NCBI RefSeq assembly: GCF_000472525.1
Contig: NZ_AWZT01000001.1
Location: 626,045 to 690,044, forward strand
From: Paraburkholderia dilworthii
Lineage (GTDB): Bacteria; Pseudomonadota; Gammaproteobacteria; Burkholderiales; Burkholderiaceae
Reading direction: 5' to 3'
DNA: 64,000 nt
The first letter of the stretch is position 1, and every line of letters begins with the position of its first letter. The notes under the pieces are model-generated. The model worked only from the letters and a program-made list of their open reading frames with translations, searched no databases and was not told where the DNA came from. The position numbers and the translations under genes were made by a program. This document shows, in pieces, positions 1 to 10,012 of this stretch.

Positions 1-996
1 GCCGATCCTGAGACGCTCGGCGATCCGTCGCGCTGGCTGATCGAATGGAAGTGGGACGGCATACGCGCACAGCTCGTCAAACGCGGCGGACGTGTGTGGT
101 TGTGGTCGCGCGGCGAGGATCTGATCACCGATCGCTTTCCGGAAGTGGCCGCGCTTGGCGAGGCCTTGCCGGACGGCTTCGTGATCGACGGTGAAATTCT
201 CGCGTGGGAGCCTGGCGCCGCTGCGCCGTTGCCGTTCGCGCGTCTTCAACCGCGCATTGCGCGCAAGACGCTGACGAAAAGAATTCTCGCGGATTCGCCC
301 GCCGCACTGGTTGCATACGATCTGCTCGAAGCTCACGGCGAAGATTTGCGCATGACGCCGCTCGCCGGGCGGCGCGCGCGTCTGGATGCGCTGGCCGTAT
401 CGCTCGACAGCATGCCTGCACGCGAGCTGCTACGTGTATCGCCGCTCGTAGCGGGCGCTGACTGGCGCGCCCTGGCAGCGCTACGCGAAGAGAGCCGCGC
501 GCGCGGCGTCGAGGGTTTGATGCTCAAGGACCGGGGCTCGATGTACGGTGTTGGCCGCACGAAAGCATCAGGCACGTGGTGGAAATGGAAAATCGATCCC
601 TATGCGGTCGACGCCGTACTGGTTTACGCGCAACGCGGACATGGCCGCCGTGCGAGCCTATACACTGATTTCACGTTCGCGGTCTGGGACGAAGCCAACG
701 GCGTACGCACACTCGTGCCGTTTGCAAAGGCGTATTCGGGTCTTACCGATGAGGAAATGCGCCAGGTTGACGCCATCGTGCGCAAGACTACGATCGAGAA
801 GTTCGGACCGGTGCGCAGCGTGACGCCGACGCTCGTATTCGAAATCGGCTTCGAAGGCATTCAGGCGAGTGCGCGCCACAAGTCCGGCGTGGCCGTGCGG
901 TTCCCGCGCATGCTGCGCTGGCGCACGGACAAGCATATCGACGACGCCGACACGCTTGCGATGCTGAAGGGTTTCATCGACGATCGTGCGGCGTAA
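1..996 (+). CDS. ATP-dependent DNA ligase, C-terminal part (5' end outside window)
   Basis: The last 331 residues of an ATP-dependent DNA ligase; the frame is open from base 1, so the true start is upstream. Adenylation motif I (KWDG) places the AMP-accepting lysine at bases 49-51. Further nucleotidyltransferase motifs follow: DGEILAW near 187, EGLMLK near 511 and WWKWK at 577-591. A C-terminal OB-fold ends with motif VI (RFPR) near 898-909. The enzyme would seal DNA nicks using ATP in the cytoplasm. The pattern resembles the bacterial LigB-like class of about 550 residues that often sits beside an Lhr-type helicase and a metallo-beta-lactamase nuclease. Neither lies downstream, so any such partner would be to the left. 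A repair role is inference. Confidence 0.93.
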   Translation, partial: ADPETLGDPSRWLIEWKWDGIRAQLVKRGGRVWLWSRGEDLITDRFPEVAALGEALPDGFVIDGEILAWEPGAAAPLPFARLQPRIARKTLTKRILADSPAALVAYDLLEAHGEDLRMTPLAGRRARLDALAVSLDSMPARELLRVSPLVAGADWRALAALREESRARGVEGLMLKDRGSMYGVGRTKASGTWWKWKIDPYAVDAVLVYAQRGHGRRASLYTDFTFAVWDEANGVRTLVPFAKAYSGLTDEEMRQVDAIVRKTTIEKFGPVRSVTPTLVFEIGFEGIQASARHKSGVAVRFPRMLRWRTDKHIDDADTLAMLKGFIDDRAA

Positions 997-1199
997 CCCT
1001 CGCACTAACGAATAGCCGGCCAATCAATACGACGCATCGGCAACGACGCATTCGCAACAGATAGACCACATACAGCGCCGCTGGCTGATCGCGGCCCATC
1101 CAGAAATGTAATGAATGACGCGGCGCTGCGCGGGAGCGAATCTTGCAACCGTGCGGCGGATGCCGTGATGCGGCGCGCGCAGGAATCAGGGAGAACGTA

Positions 1200-1658
1200 G
1201 TGAGGCTCGACAACCGATTCGACGACAGTGAAGACGTGGTCGTATGGCGGCCCATCCAGTATGCGATGGCCTCGCACCGTCGCGTGCTGGTGGTGGACGA
1301 CTATCGCGAAGCCGCGGACGCGCTGCAAATGCTGTTGAACGCGGATGGATTCGAATGCCGGGCGCTGGAAGATCCGCATGCGGTATGCGATATGGCGTCC
1401 GAGTGGCAGCCGTTCGCCGTGGTTCTCGACATCAAGATGCCGGGGCTCGACGGCTTTGAACTTGCGCGGCGTCTGCGTGCGCATCCGTCGACCGCGCATA
1501 TGCTGCTTGTGGCGTGTACGGCATTCGCTTCGCGTGACGACCGTGCGCGCGCCCGCGCTGTCGGTTTCGACGCGCACTGCGCGAAACCGTTGACGCCCGA
1601 GCTTCTGTTGCGCGTGCTGGAATCGGCCGCGGCGCTGCATGCAGCGGGGCCGCCGTAA
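1200..1658 (+). CDS. Stand-alone CheY-like response regulator receiver
   Basis: A single receiver domain of about 120 residues with a 20-residue leader and no output domain. The acidic pair (VVDD), the phospho-acceptor aspartate (VVLDIKMPGLDGFE), the conserved threonine (ACTAF) and the lysine (CAKPL) are all present, so it should accept phosphate. I chose GTG at 1200 because AGGGAGA lies six bases upstream; an ATG at 1266 would leave just the receiver, and an in-frame start at 1143 has no visible ribosome site. No kinase is adjacent; the nearest is the hybrid kinase at 14359. Its partner cannot be told from the sequence. Confidence 0.85.
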   Translation: MRLDNRFDDSEDVVVWRPIQYAMASHRRVLVVDDYREAADALQMLLNADGFECRALEDPHAVCDMASEWQPFAVVLDIKMPGLDGFELARRLRAHPSTAHMLLVACTAFASRDDRARARAVGFDAHCAKPLTPELLLRVLESAAALHAAGPP

Positions 1659-1686
1659 AGCATGCGCGAGGTTTGAAAAAACTGCG

Positions 1687-1738
1687 GGGTTGCCGACGCG
1701 GGTTGTCGATGTGGGTTGTCGATGTGGGTTGTTAGCGA
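1687..1738. repeat. 13-bp degenerate tandem repeat, four units
   Basis: Four head-to-tail 13-bp units at 1687, 1700, 1713 and 1726. The two central copies (GGGTTGTCGATGT) are identical and the outer two are degenerate. It lies between the receiver gene and the SDR gene, about 100 bases before the SDR start. No function is evident. Confidence 0.85.
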
Positions 1739-1841
1739 TGCACCAGAAAGCCGCGCCACATGCGGGCCCGGGGGTTGCTAAACGTGTTGCAAGCCGTGCG
1801 TTTTGCACGCCGCACATGTTCATCAGCATTCTGGAGGTCGT

Positions 1842-2708
1842 ATGAGCGACACACAACGTCCCACGCCACCGTTCTCAGGGCAGCAGCAGGATCAGACTCC
1901 CGGCCGCACCGCGCCGATGCAGCCTCAACCCGATCACGGCGAGAAATCGTATAAGGGCTCGGGACGCCTCGCTGGCAAGGCGGCGATCATCACCGGCGGC
2001 GACAGCGGCATCGGCCGCGCAGTCGCCATCGCCTTCGCGCGCGAAGGCGCGGACGTACTGATCGCCTATCTGAACGAGGACGACGACGCACGCGAAACCG
2101 CGCGCTGGGTCGAAGAGGCAGGCCGCAAAGCGGTGCTCATGCCTGGCGACATCACGAACCGGGCGCATTGCAACGCGATTGTCGACAAAGCGGTCGAGGC
2201 TTTCGGCCGGCTCGACGTGCTCGTGAACAACGCCGCGTATCAGATGACCTACCCCTCGATCGACGAGATTACCGACGAGGAGTGGGACAAGACATTCGAT
2301 ACCAACATCGGCGCGATGTTCCGGATCACGCGCGCCGCGGTCAAGCATATGAAACCAGGCGCCGCCATTGTGAACACGACGTCGATCAATGCGGACCATC
2401 CGAACCCTGGCTTGCTTGCGTACGCGACGACCAAGGGCGCGATTCAGAACTTCACGGGCGGGCTCGCGCAACTGCTGGCAGAAAAGGGCATTCGCGCCAA
2501 CTGCGTGGCGCCGGGACCGATCTGGACGCCGCTGATTCCGTCGACGATGCCGCCGGAAAAGGTCGAAAAATTCGGCCAGCAAGTGCCCATGAAGCGACCC
2601 GGACAGCCGGCCGAACTCGCGCCGGCCTACGTGATGCTGGCTTCCGACGAAGCCAGTTACATCTCAGGCGCGACGATCGCGGTCACGGGCGGCTCGCCGA
2701 TTATTTAG
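1842..2708 (+). CDS. SDR-family oxidoreductase, YghA/YhdF-like
   Basis: A classical short-chain dehydrogenase of 288 residues. After a hydrophilic, Pro/Gln-rich tail of about 40 residues comes the Rossmann motif TGGDSGIG, then NNAAYQ, an upstream Ser in NTTSIN, and the catalytic YATTK (Tyr-x3-Lys). The long polar N-terminal tail is typical of the YghA/YhdF general-stress group, whose substrates are mostly unknown; NAD(P)H-dependent carbonyl reduction is the family reaction. The start at 1842 is set by GGAGG about six bases upstream; a longer in-frame reading from 1803 lacks such a site. It stands alone, with no partner in the same direction. Confidence 0.9.
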   Translation: MSDTQRPTPPFSGQQQDQTPGRTAPMQPQPDHGEKSYKGSGRLAGKAAIITGGDSGIGRAVAIAFAREGADVLIAYLNEDDDARETARWVEEAGRKAVLMPGDITNRAHCNAIVDKAVEAFGRLDVLVNNAAYQMTYPSIDEITDEEWDKTFDTNIGAMFRITRAAVKHMKPGAAIVNTTSINADHPNPGLLAYATTKGAIQNFTGGLAQLLAEKGIRANCVAPGPIWTPLIPSTMPPEKVEKFGQQVPMKRPGQPAELAPAYVMLASDEASYISGATIAVTGGSPII

Positions 2709-2916
2709 GCATATTGATTGAATGTAGAAGGCACCCCTGGTTGCCTGCTCAAGCGTAAGCAGTGGTGCCGCAGAACGCCTCACACATTAAGTCGACGCAG
2801 GACTGCGATAGTTCGCCTTGCGGCGGCACAACCCATCCTGCTGGCACACGGCTTGCGCGCGTAAGTAATTCGTTCTTGCGCTCGCTGTGCGTGACCCATC
2901 GTCAGGAGAAAATCCC

Positions 2917-3450
2917 ATGAATACACCCATTGCGGACACGCCGCTGGATGTCGCGCCTGGCGACGTTCAACGCGTGTCGGTGAGCTTCGACATCAACGGA
3001 AAAAAGCACCACTTCGACGTGGAAGCCTGGACGTCGCTTCTCGATTTGCTGCGCGAACACTGCCATTTGAGCGGCACGAAGAAGGGCTGCGATCACGGAC
3101 AATGCGGCGCGTGCACCGCCATTGTGAGTGGTCAACGTATCAATACCTGTCTCGCGCTTGCGGTGGTTTACGACGGTGCGTCGATTACGACAATCGAAGG
3201 ACTCGCGAACGGCGAGGCGTTGCATCCGGTTCAACAGGCTTTCATCGATCATGACGCGTTTCAGTGTGGCTATTGCACGCCGGGGCAAATCTGTTCAGCC
3301 GTGGCGATGCTCGAGGAAGGCCACGCGAAAACGGCCGCCGACGTGCGCGAACTGATGAGCGGCAACCTGTGCCGCTGCGGTGCCTACACTAGCATCGTCG
3401 CGGCGATTCTCGATGTAGGTGAGTTTGCGGATAAAGGAGCGCGGTCATGA
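2917..3450 (+). CDS. paoA: Aldehyde oxidoreductase 2Fe-2S subunit, PaoA-like
   Basis: Small iron-sulfur subunit (177 residues) of a xanthine-oxidase-family molybdoenzyme. A plant-type ferredoxin domain has the Cys set C-D-H-G-Q-C-G-A-C plus a later Cys. An alpha-helical domain carries a second cluster (CGYCTPGQ and NLCRCGAY). It passes electrons from the molybdenum centre to FAD. AGGAGA nine bases upstream supports the ATG at 2917. The E. coli homologue (YagT) has a twin-arginine signal; this protein and the codons before it have none, so the complex is probably cytoplasmic. First gene of a three-gene operon, overlapping paoB by four bases. Confidence 0.93.
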   Translation: MNTPIADTPLDVAPGDVQRVSVSFDINGKKHHFDVEAWTSLLDLLREHCHLSGTKKGCDHGQCGACTAIVSGQRINTCLALAVVYDGASITTIEGLANGEALHPVQQAFIDHDAFQCGYCTPGQICSAVAMLEEGHAKTAADVRELMSGNLCRCGAYTSIVAAILDVGEFADKGARS

Positions 3451-4451
3451 ATCGCTTCTCGTATATGCGTGCGAGCGAAGTGCCGCAAGCCATCGAACAG
3501 CATCGCGCGAACCCGGCCGCTGCGTTTATCGCGGGCGGCACCAATCTGGTAGACCTGTGGCGCGAGAACGTCGCGCATCCGCAGGTCGTGGTCGACATCA
3601 ACCGTTTGCCGCTCAGAGAGATCGAACCGACCGCGGCGGGCGGACTTAAGATCGGCGCGCTCGTGACCAACAGCGCGGCCGCTTACGACGCCGCGATCGT
3701 TTCGCGCTATCCGTTGTTGTCCAAGGCGATTCTCGCGGGCGCTTCGCCGCAGATTCGAAATGTGGCGAGCGTTGGCGGCAATCTGTTGCAGCGCACTCGC
3801 TGCCTCTATTTCTACGATGCGGGCACGCGCTGCAACAAGCGCGAACCCGGCACCGGCTGCCCGGCGATGGAAGGCGTGAACCGGATGCACGCGATCCTCG
3901 GCGCGAGCGAACACTGCATTGCCGTTCATCCTTCCGACATGTGCGTGGCCCTGGCTGCGCTCGATGCAACGGTTCACCTATCGGGGCCCGACGGCGCGCG
4001 CGTGCTGCCGTTCGCCGATTTCCACCGCTTGGCCGGCGACACGCCGCACATCGATACGAATTTGCGCGACGACGAAGTGATTACCGCAGTCGAGTTGCCA
4101 AAGCAGGGCTTCGCCGAGCATCACGCGTACGTGAAAGTGCGCGACAGGGCGTCGTATGCGTTTGCGCTTGTCTCCGTCGCGCTGGGATTGGAGCTCGACG
4201 GCGACATCATCATGAATGCGCATTGCGCGCTAGGCGGCGTCGCGCACAAGCCCTGGCGCAATAGGGATGCTGAAGCATCGCTGCGCGGCAAGACACTGAA
4301 CGTCGACACCGTGCGCAACTTCGCCACCTATGTGCTGCGCGACGCGCAGGGCCGCCGGGGCAACGCGTTCAAGATCGAATTGACGGCGCGCGCCATCGAG
4401 CGTGCATTTCTGATCGCAAGGCAACGTTCGTTCGAGGAGTCGGCGCTATGA
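3447..4451 (+). CDS. paoB: Aldehyde oxidoreductase FAD-binding subunit, PaoB-like
   Basis: FAD subunit of 334 residues in the CO-dehydrogenase flavoprotein fold. FAD is expected at FIAGGTNLVDL (about residues 29-39) and SVGGNLLQRTRC (about 109-120). A Cys-rich insertion follows (Cys in TRCLYF, TRCNKREPG, TGCPAM, EHCIAV). The same insertion is known in E. coli PaoB, where it binds an extra 4Fe-4S cluster, and this separates Pao-type enzymes from ordinary xanthine dehydrogenases. ATGA overlaps link it to paoA and paoC, so the three subunits should be made together. Confidence 0.93.
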   Translation: MNRFSYMRASEVPQAIEQHRANPAAAFIAGGTNLVDLWRENVAHPQVVVDINRLPLREIEPTAAGGLKIGALVTNSAAAYDAAIVSRYPLLSKAILAGASPQIRNVASVGGNLLQRTRCLYFYDAGTRCNKREPGTGCPAMEGVNRMHAILGASEHCIAVHPSDMCVALAALDATVHLSGPDGARVLPFADFHRLAGDTPHIDTNLRDDEVITAVELPKQGFAEHHAYVKVRDRASYAFALVSVALGLELDGDIIMNAHCALGGVAHKPWRNRDAEASLRGKTLNVDTVRNFATYVLRDAQGRRGNAFKIELTARAIERAFLIARQRSFEESAL

Positions 4452-6697
4452 ACCGTATCGAGACTTTGCCGGCACTGCGCGCGAGCGGCGTGCCGCACAA
4501 GCGCGTCGACGGCAGGCTGAAGGTAACCGGCGCCGCGCAGTACGCGGCCGACTTCACCGCGAACGGGCTCACGTACGGCTTTGTCGTATCGAGCACGATT
4601 GCGGCGGGGCGCATCGTGTCGATCGATTCATCCGCCGCGCTTGCGCTACCGGGCGTGCTGCATGTGCTGACGTATCTGAATCGCCCCGAATTGCCTCGCG
4701 AGGACAAACCCTACAAGGATAAGGTCGCGCCCGGCGGCAGCCCGCTCAGGCCGCTATGGGACGACCGCGTGTGGTACAGCGGCCAGCCGGTGGCGCTCGT
4801 GCTCGCGCAGTCGCTCGAACTCGCGCGTCATGCGGCGTCGCTCGTGGACGTGCGCTATGAGTCGGCGCCGCATCGCACGGATATGGGCGAGGTGCTCATG
4901 GATGCCGTGCCGCCGTCGACGGAGAAGGGCGGCTTCGACCCGCCGCCCGCGCCGCGCGGCGACGCGGATGCCGCGTTGGCAAGCGCCGTGGCGCGTGTCG
5001 ATGCGTTCTACAGCACACCCGCCGAATATCACAATCCGATGGAAATGCACGGTTGCACGGTCGTGCCTGGCGACCACGGTCATTTGACCGTGTACGAAAA
5101 GACCCAGGGGGTCGTCAACACGAAGTCGTATCTGACCGCTGTGTTCGGCTTGAGCGATGACGAGGTGCAAGTTGTCTCGCCATTCGTGGGCGGCGCATTC
5201 GGCTCCGGGCTCAGGCCGCAGTATCACCTCGCACTCGCGGTCATGGCGGCGCTCGAACTCAAGCGGCCAGTGCGGGTGACGTTGACGCGCCAGCAAATGT
5301 TTACGTTTGCGCATCGTCCGCAATCCATTCAGCGCGTCGCGCTCGGCGCCGGTGCCGACGGCAGGTTGCAGGCAGTGATTCACGAAGCAGTGTCCGAGAC
5401 CTCCCAATATGAGGACTACTGTGACGTGGTGGTGAATTGGGCCGGTCAACTTTATCAATGCGAAAACGTGACGCTCGGCTACAAGGTCGCGAGGCTCGAT
5501 GTGCCGACGCCCGCCGACATGCGTGCACCGGGCGCCGCACAAGGCCTTTTTCCGCTGGAAGTGGCGATGGACGAACTGGCCGAGGCGTTACAGATGGACC
5601 CGCTCGAACTGCGCCTCATCAACTACGCGGAACGCGATGGCAACAAGAATCTGCCGTTCTCGAGCAAGGCGCTGCGCGAATGCTATCGCGAAGGCGCGGC
5701 GCGTTTCGGTTGGGACAGGCGGCCGCTTGCGCCCCGCGCGCGGCGCGAGGGCACGGAGCTGATCGGCTGGGGCATGGCGACGGGTGCTTGGGACGCGATG
5801 CAAAACGAAGCGTCGGCGCGCGCGGTGCTTACGCGTGACGGCCGCGTGACTGTGTCGAGCTCGACCGCCGATATCGGCACCGGCACTTACACCGCGATGA
5901 CGCAGATCGCGGCGGACGCGCTCGGTGTGCCGCTTCACGACGTCGTGTTCGAACTCGGCGATACGCGCTTGCCAGAGGCGCCGATCGAAGGCGGATCGTG
6001 GACTGTGTCGTCGGTGGGCAGCGCAGTCGATGTCGCGTGCAAGCGGTTGCATAACCGTCTCGTCGAGCTAGCGCGGCAACATGGCGGCACACGATTCGCG
6101 GCTGTCGCCCGCGAGGACATCAGGCGCATGGGCAAGCAGATCGTATGCGGCTCAGGCAAGGAAGACGTAATCGCGATCGACGCACTGCTTGAGCGCGCCG
6201 GACTCGAAGCGCTCGAAGAACAGGCGAGCGTGAAGCCGCACGAAAAGCAGCAGGCGTATTCGATGGGCACGCATTCGGCGATTTTCGTCGAAGCGCGCGT
6301 GGACGAGGCGCTGGGCACCGTGCGCGTGACACGCGTGGTGAGCGCGGTGGCCGCCGGTCACATCGTCAATCCAAAGACCGCGGCGAGTCAGGTGGCAGGC
6401 GGCGTGGTGTGGGGCATCAGCATGGCGCTGCACGAGGAAGGGCAGTTCGATCACGACATAGGCCGACAGATGAACCACAACCTCGCCGAATATCACGTGC
6501 CGGTCAACGCGGATATTCACGATATAGACGTGCTGTTCGTCGAGGAGCACGACGATATCGTCAATCCGCTCGGCGCGAAGGGCGTGGGTGAGATCGGCGT
6601 GGTCGGCGTGGCGGCGGCCGTGAGCAACGCGATCTGGCATGCAACCGGCAAGCGCGTGCGGGACTTGCCGATTACGTTGGACAAGCTGTTCGCGTGA
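4448..6697 (+). CDS. paoC: Aldehyde oxidoreductase molybdenum-binding subunit, PaoC-like
   Basis: Large catalytic subunit of 749 residues, close to E. coli YagR in length. It has the two aldehyde-oxidase/xanthine-dehydrogenase domains that hold the molybdopterin cofactor: GGAFGSG near residue 251, RAPGAAQG near 359, and GAKGVGEIG near the C-terminus, which carries the catalytic glutamate. The family oxidises aldehydes to acids. E. coli PaoABC acts on aromatic aldehydes, so a detoxifying role is plausible, but the substrate cannot be read from sequence. No PaoD/XdhC-type maturation gene follows, so cofactor insertion must rely on a gene elsewhere. Confidence 0.93.
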   Translation: MNRIETLPALRASGVPHKRVDGRLKVTGAAQYAADFTANGLTYGFVVSSTIAAGRIVSIDSSAALALPGVLHVLTYLNRPELPREDKPYKDKVAPGGSPLRPLWDDRVWYSGQPVALVLAQSLELARHAASLVDVRYESAPHRTDMGEVLMDAVPPSTEKGGFDPPPAPRGDADAALASAVARVDAFYSTPAEYHNPMEMHGCTVVPGDHGHLTVYEKTQGVVNTKSYLTAVFGLSDDEVQVVSPFVGGAFGSGLRPQYHLALAVMAALELKRPVRVTLTRQQMFTFAHRPQSIQRVALGAGADGRLQAVIHEAVSETSQYEDYCDVVVNWAGQLYQCENVTLGYKVARLDVPTPADMRAPGAAQGLFPLEVAMDELAEALQMDPLELRLINYAERDGNKNLPFSSKALRECYREGAARFGWDRRPLAPRARREGTELIGWGMATGAWDAMQNEASARAVLTRDGRVTVSSSTADIGTGTYTAMTQIAADALGVPLHDVVFELGDTRLPEAPIEGGSWTVSSVGSAVDVACKRLHNRLVELARQHGGTRFAAVAREDIRRMGKQIVCGSGKEDVIAIDALLERAGLEALEEQASVKPHEKQQAYSMGTHSAIFVEARVDEALGTVRVTRVVSAVAAGHIVNPKTAASQVAGGVVWGISMALHEEGQFDHDIGRQMNHNLAEYHVPVNADIHDIDVLFVEEHDDIVNPLGAKGVGEIGVVGVAAAVSNAIWHATGKRVRDLPITLDKLFA

Positions 6698-6741
6698 ATG
6701 CCGGTTGGAGCGCGCAGCGAGGTGAACAGAAACACATGAAT

Positions 6742-6771
6742 GCGGAGCGGGGTTCGTTAGCCGCGCTCCGC
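6742..6771 (+). terminator. Hairpin after the paoABC operon
   Basis: Arms GCGGAGCG (6742-6749) and CGCTCCGC (6764-6771) form a perfect 8-bp stem 45 bases after the paoC stop. There is no clear T-run, so it may be a weak or Rho-assisted end. It sits between convergent genes. Confidence 0.45.
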
Positions 6772-6850
6772 TCCGTTCATTGCGCTGCGCTCATCGTCCT
6801 CACGCCGCGTATCGGCGTATCAGTGGACCGGAGCACCGCGAAACGCGGCG

Positions 6851-7252
6851 TCAGTCGGCGTATTTGAATTCAGGCAGCGCTTCTAGCGACTTTTTAGTTG
6901 CCTCGGGCAGAACCACGCGACGGTTCGTGATCTGCAGATCGTTGAACGGAACTGCCACGAGATGCTTGCCCATGCCGAGGAAACCGCCCACCGACAGAAT
7001 CGCGTAGGTGCCGCGGTCGCCGCCTGGCGAGACGATCAGATCGTCGACCGTTCCAATGGTGTCCTTGTTCTTGTTGAAGACATCGGCCCCTGCGAGCTTC
7101 GACGCGCGGTAGCCGCTCGCAAGCTGGACCACGTCGGTACGCCTCTCGGTGATCGATTGCGGTGCGCCCTGAGCGTGAGCGTTGCCGTACGAGAAGAGAG
7201 TGCCGACGAGCAGTGCCGCTGCAAGCAGCGGTCTCGATTGCGTGCTTCGCAT
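6851..7252 (-). CDS. Secreted PRC-barrel domain protein
   Basis: A 133-residue protein with a clear Sec signal peptide (charged start, hydrophobic stretch, cleavage likely after AHA near residue 27). A PRC-barrel-like domain follows, with the typical segment KLAGADVFNKNKDTIGTVDD and an ending that contacts LVAVPFNDLQI. PRC-barrel proteins of this secreted type are common in Burkholderiaceae; their role is not well defined, though envelope stress is often proposed. AAGGAG eight bases before the ATG supports the start. It is transcribed divergently from glgX across about 200 bases that should hold both promoters. Confidence 0.85.
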   Translation of the reverse strand: MRSTQSRPLLAAALLVGTLFSYGNAHAQGAPQSITERRTDVVQLASGYRASKLAGADVFNKNKDTIGTVDDLIVSPGGDRGTYAILSVGGFLGMGKHLVAVPFNDLQITNRRVVLPEATKKSLEALPEFKYAD

Positions 7253-7451
7253 GATCGTTTCTCCTTGTTATGCATGTGGCGCCGATCCGGCGCGTCCAGT
7301 CAGCTTTCAAAGCCGTTACCGCAAATTCCGTGCCGCGCGGGCATCGCTGCAAAGGCGCGGGCCTGGGGATTGCTACACGAGCGAGCCTGCTCTTCATATT
7401 GCCTACACTGGAAACGCGCGCGAGCGCCCTTTGCTTCTCACAGGAATCCCT

Positions 7452-9668
<2,217 letters not shown>

Positions 9669-9697
9669 GCAGGAATAGCAATTGCTCTACCGATGAT

Positions 9698-9729
9698 GGC
9701 CGCGCGCATGCAGATCGTTGTGCGCGGCC
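9698..9729 (+). terminator. Hairpin after glgX
   Basis: GGCCGCGC (9698-9705) pairs with GCGCGGCC (9722-9729), a perfect 8-bp GC-rich stem extendable by two more pairs, 30 bases after the glgX stop. No T-run follows. It may end glgX or separate it from the small gene at 9774. Confidence 0.45.
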
Positions 9730-9773
9730 TTCGCCATGTCGGCATCCGCGAGACCTTAACCGTAGGTGATCAA

Positions 9774-9953
9774 ATGGAACAGGAGCAGACCTCTCAGGAG
9801 GAACAGATTCGCATGCGCGCTTATTACCTGTGGGAACACGCGTCGGAGCCGAAGGGCACACCGGACGAGTATTGGGAGCAGGCCCGCAGCGAGATCGAGA
9901 AGGAAGCGCCGCCAGTGGAAAGCGGGCCGATTGCAGAAGAGCCAAAAAAATAG
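9774..9953 (+). CDS. DUF2934 small protein
   Basis: A 59-residue hydrophilic protein with the DUF2934 pattern: RMRAYYLWE, a Gly/Pro turn, then DEYWEQARSEIE. The family is widespread in proteobacteria and has no assigned function. The ATG at 9774 is preceded by AGGTGA; an in-frame ATG at 9693 lies in the glgX terminator-like hairpin and is unlikely. The end is acidic and Pro-rich (EEAPP- and EEPKK-type residues). It may share a transcript with the membrane protein at 10013, 59 bases on. Confidence 0.8.
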   Translation: MEQEQTSQEEQIRMRAYYLWEHASEPKGTPDEYWEQARSEIEKEAPPVESGPIAEEPKK

Positions 9954-10012
9954 ACACATGAAAGGGAGCACTAAAGGAGCGCCACAATCAATAACGATCA
10001 GCACATAGCGCA

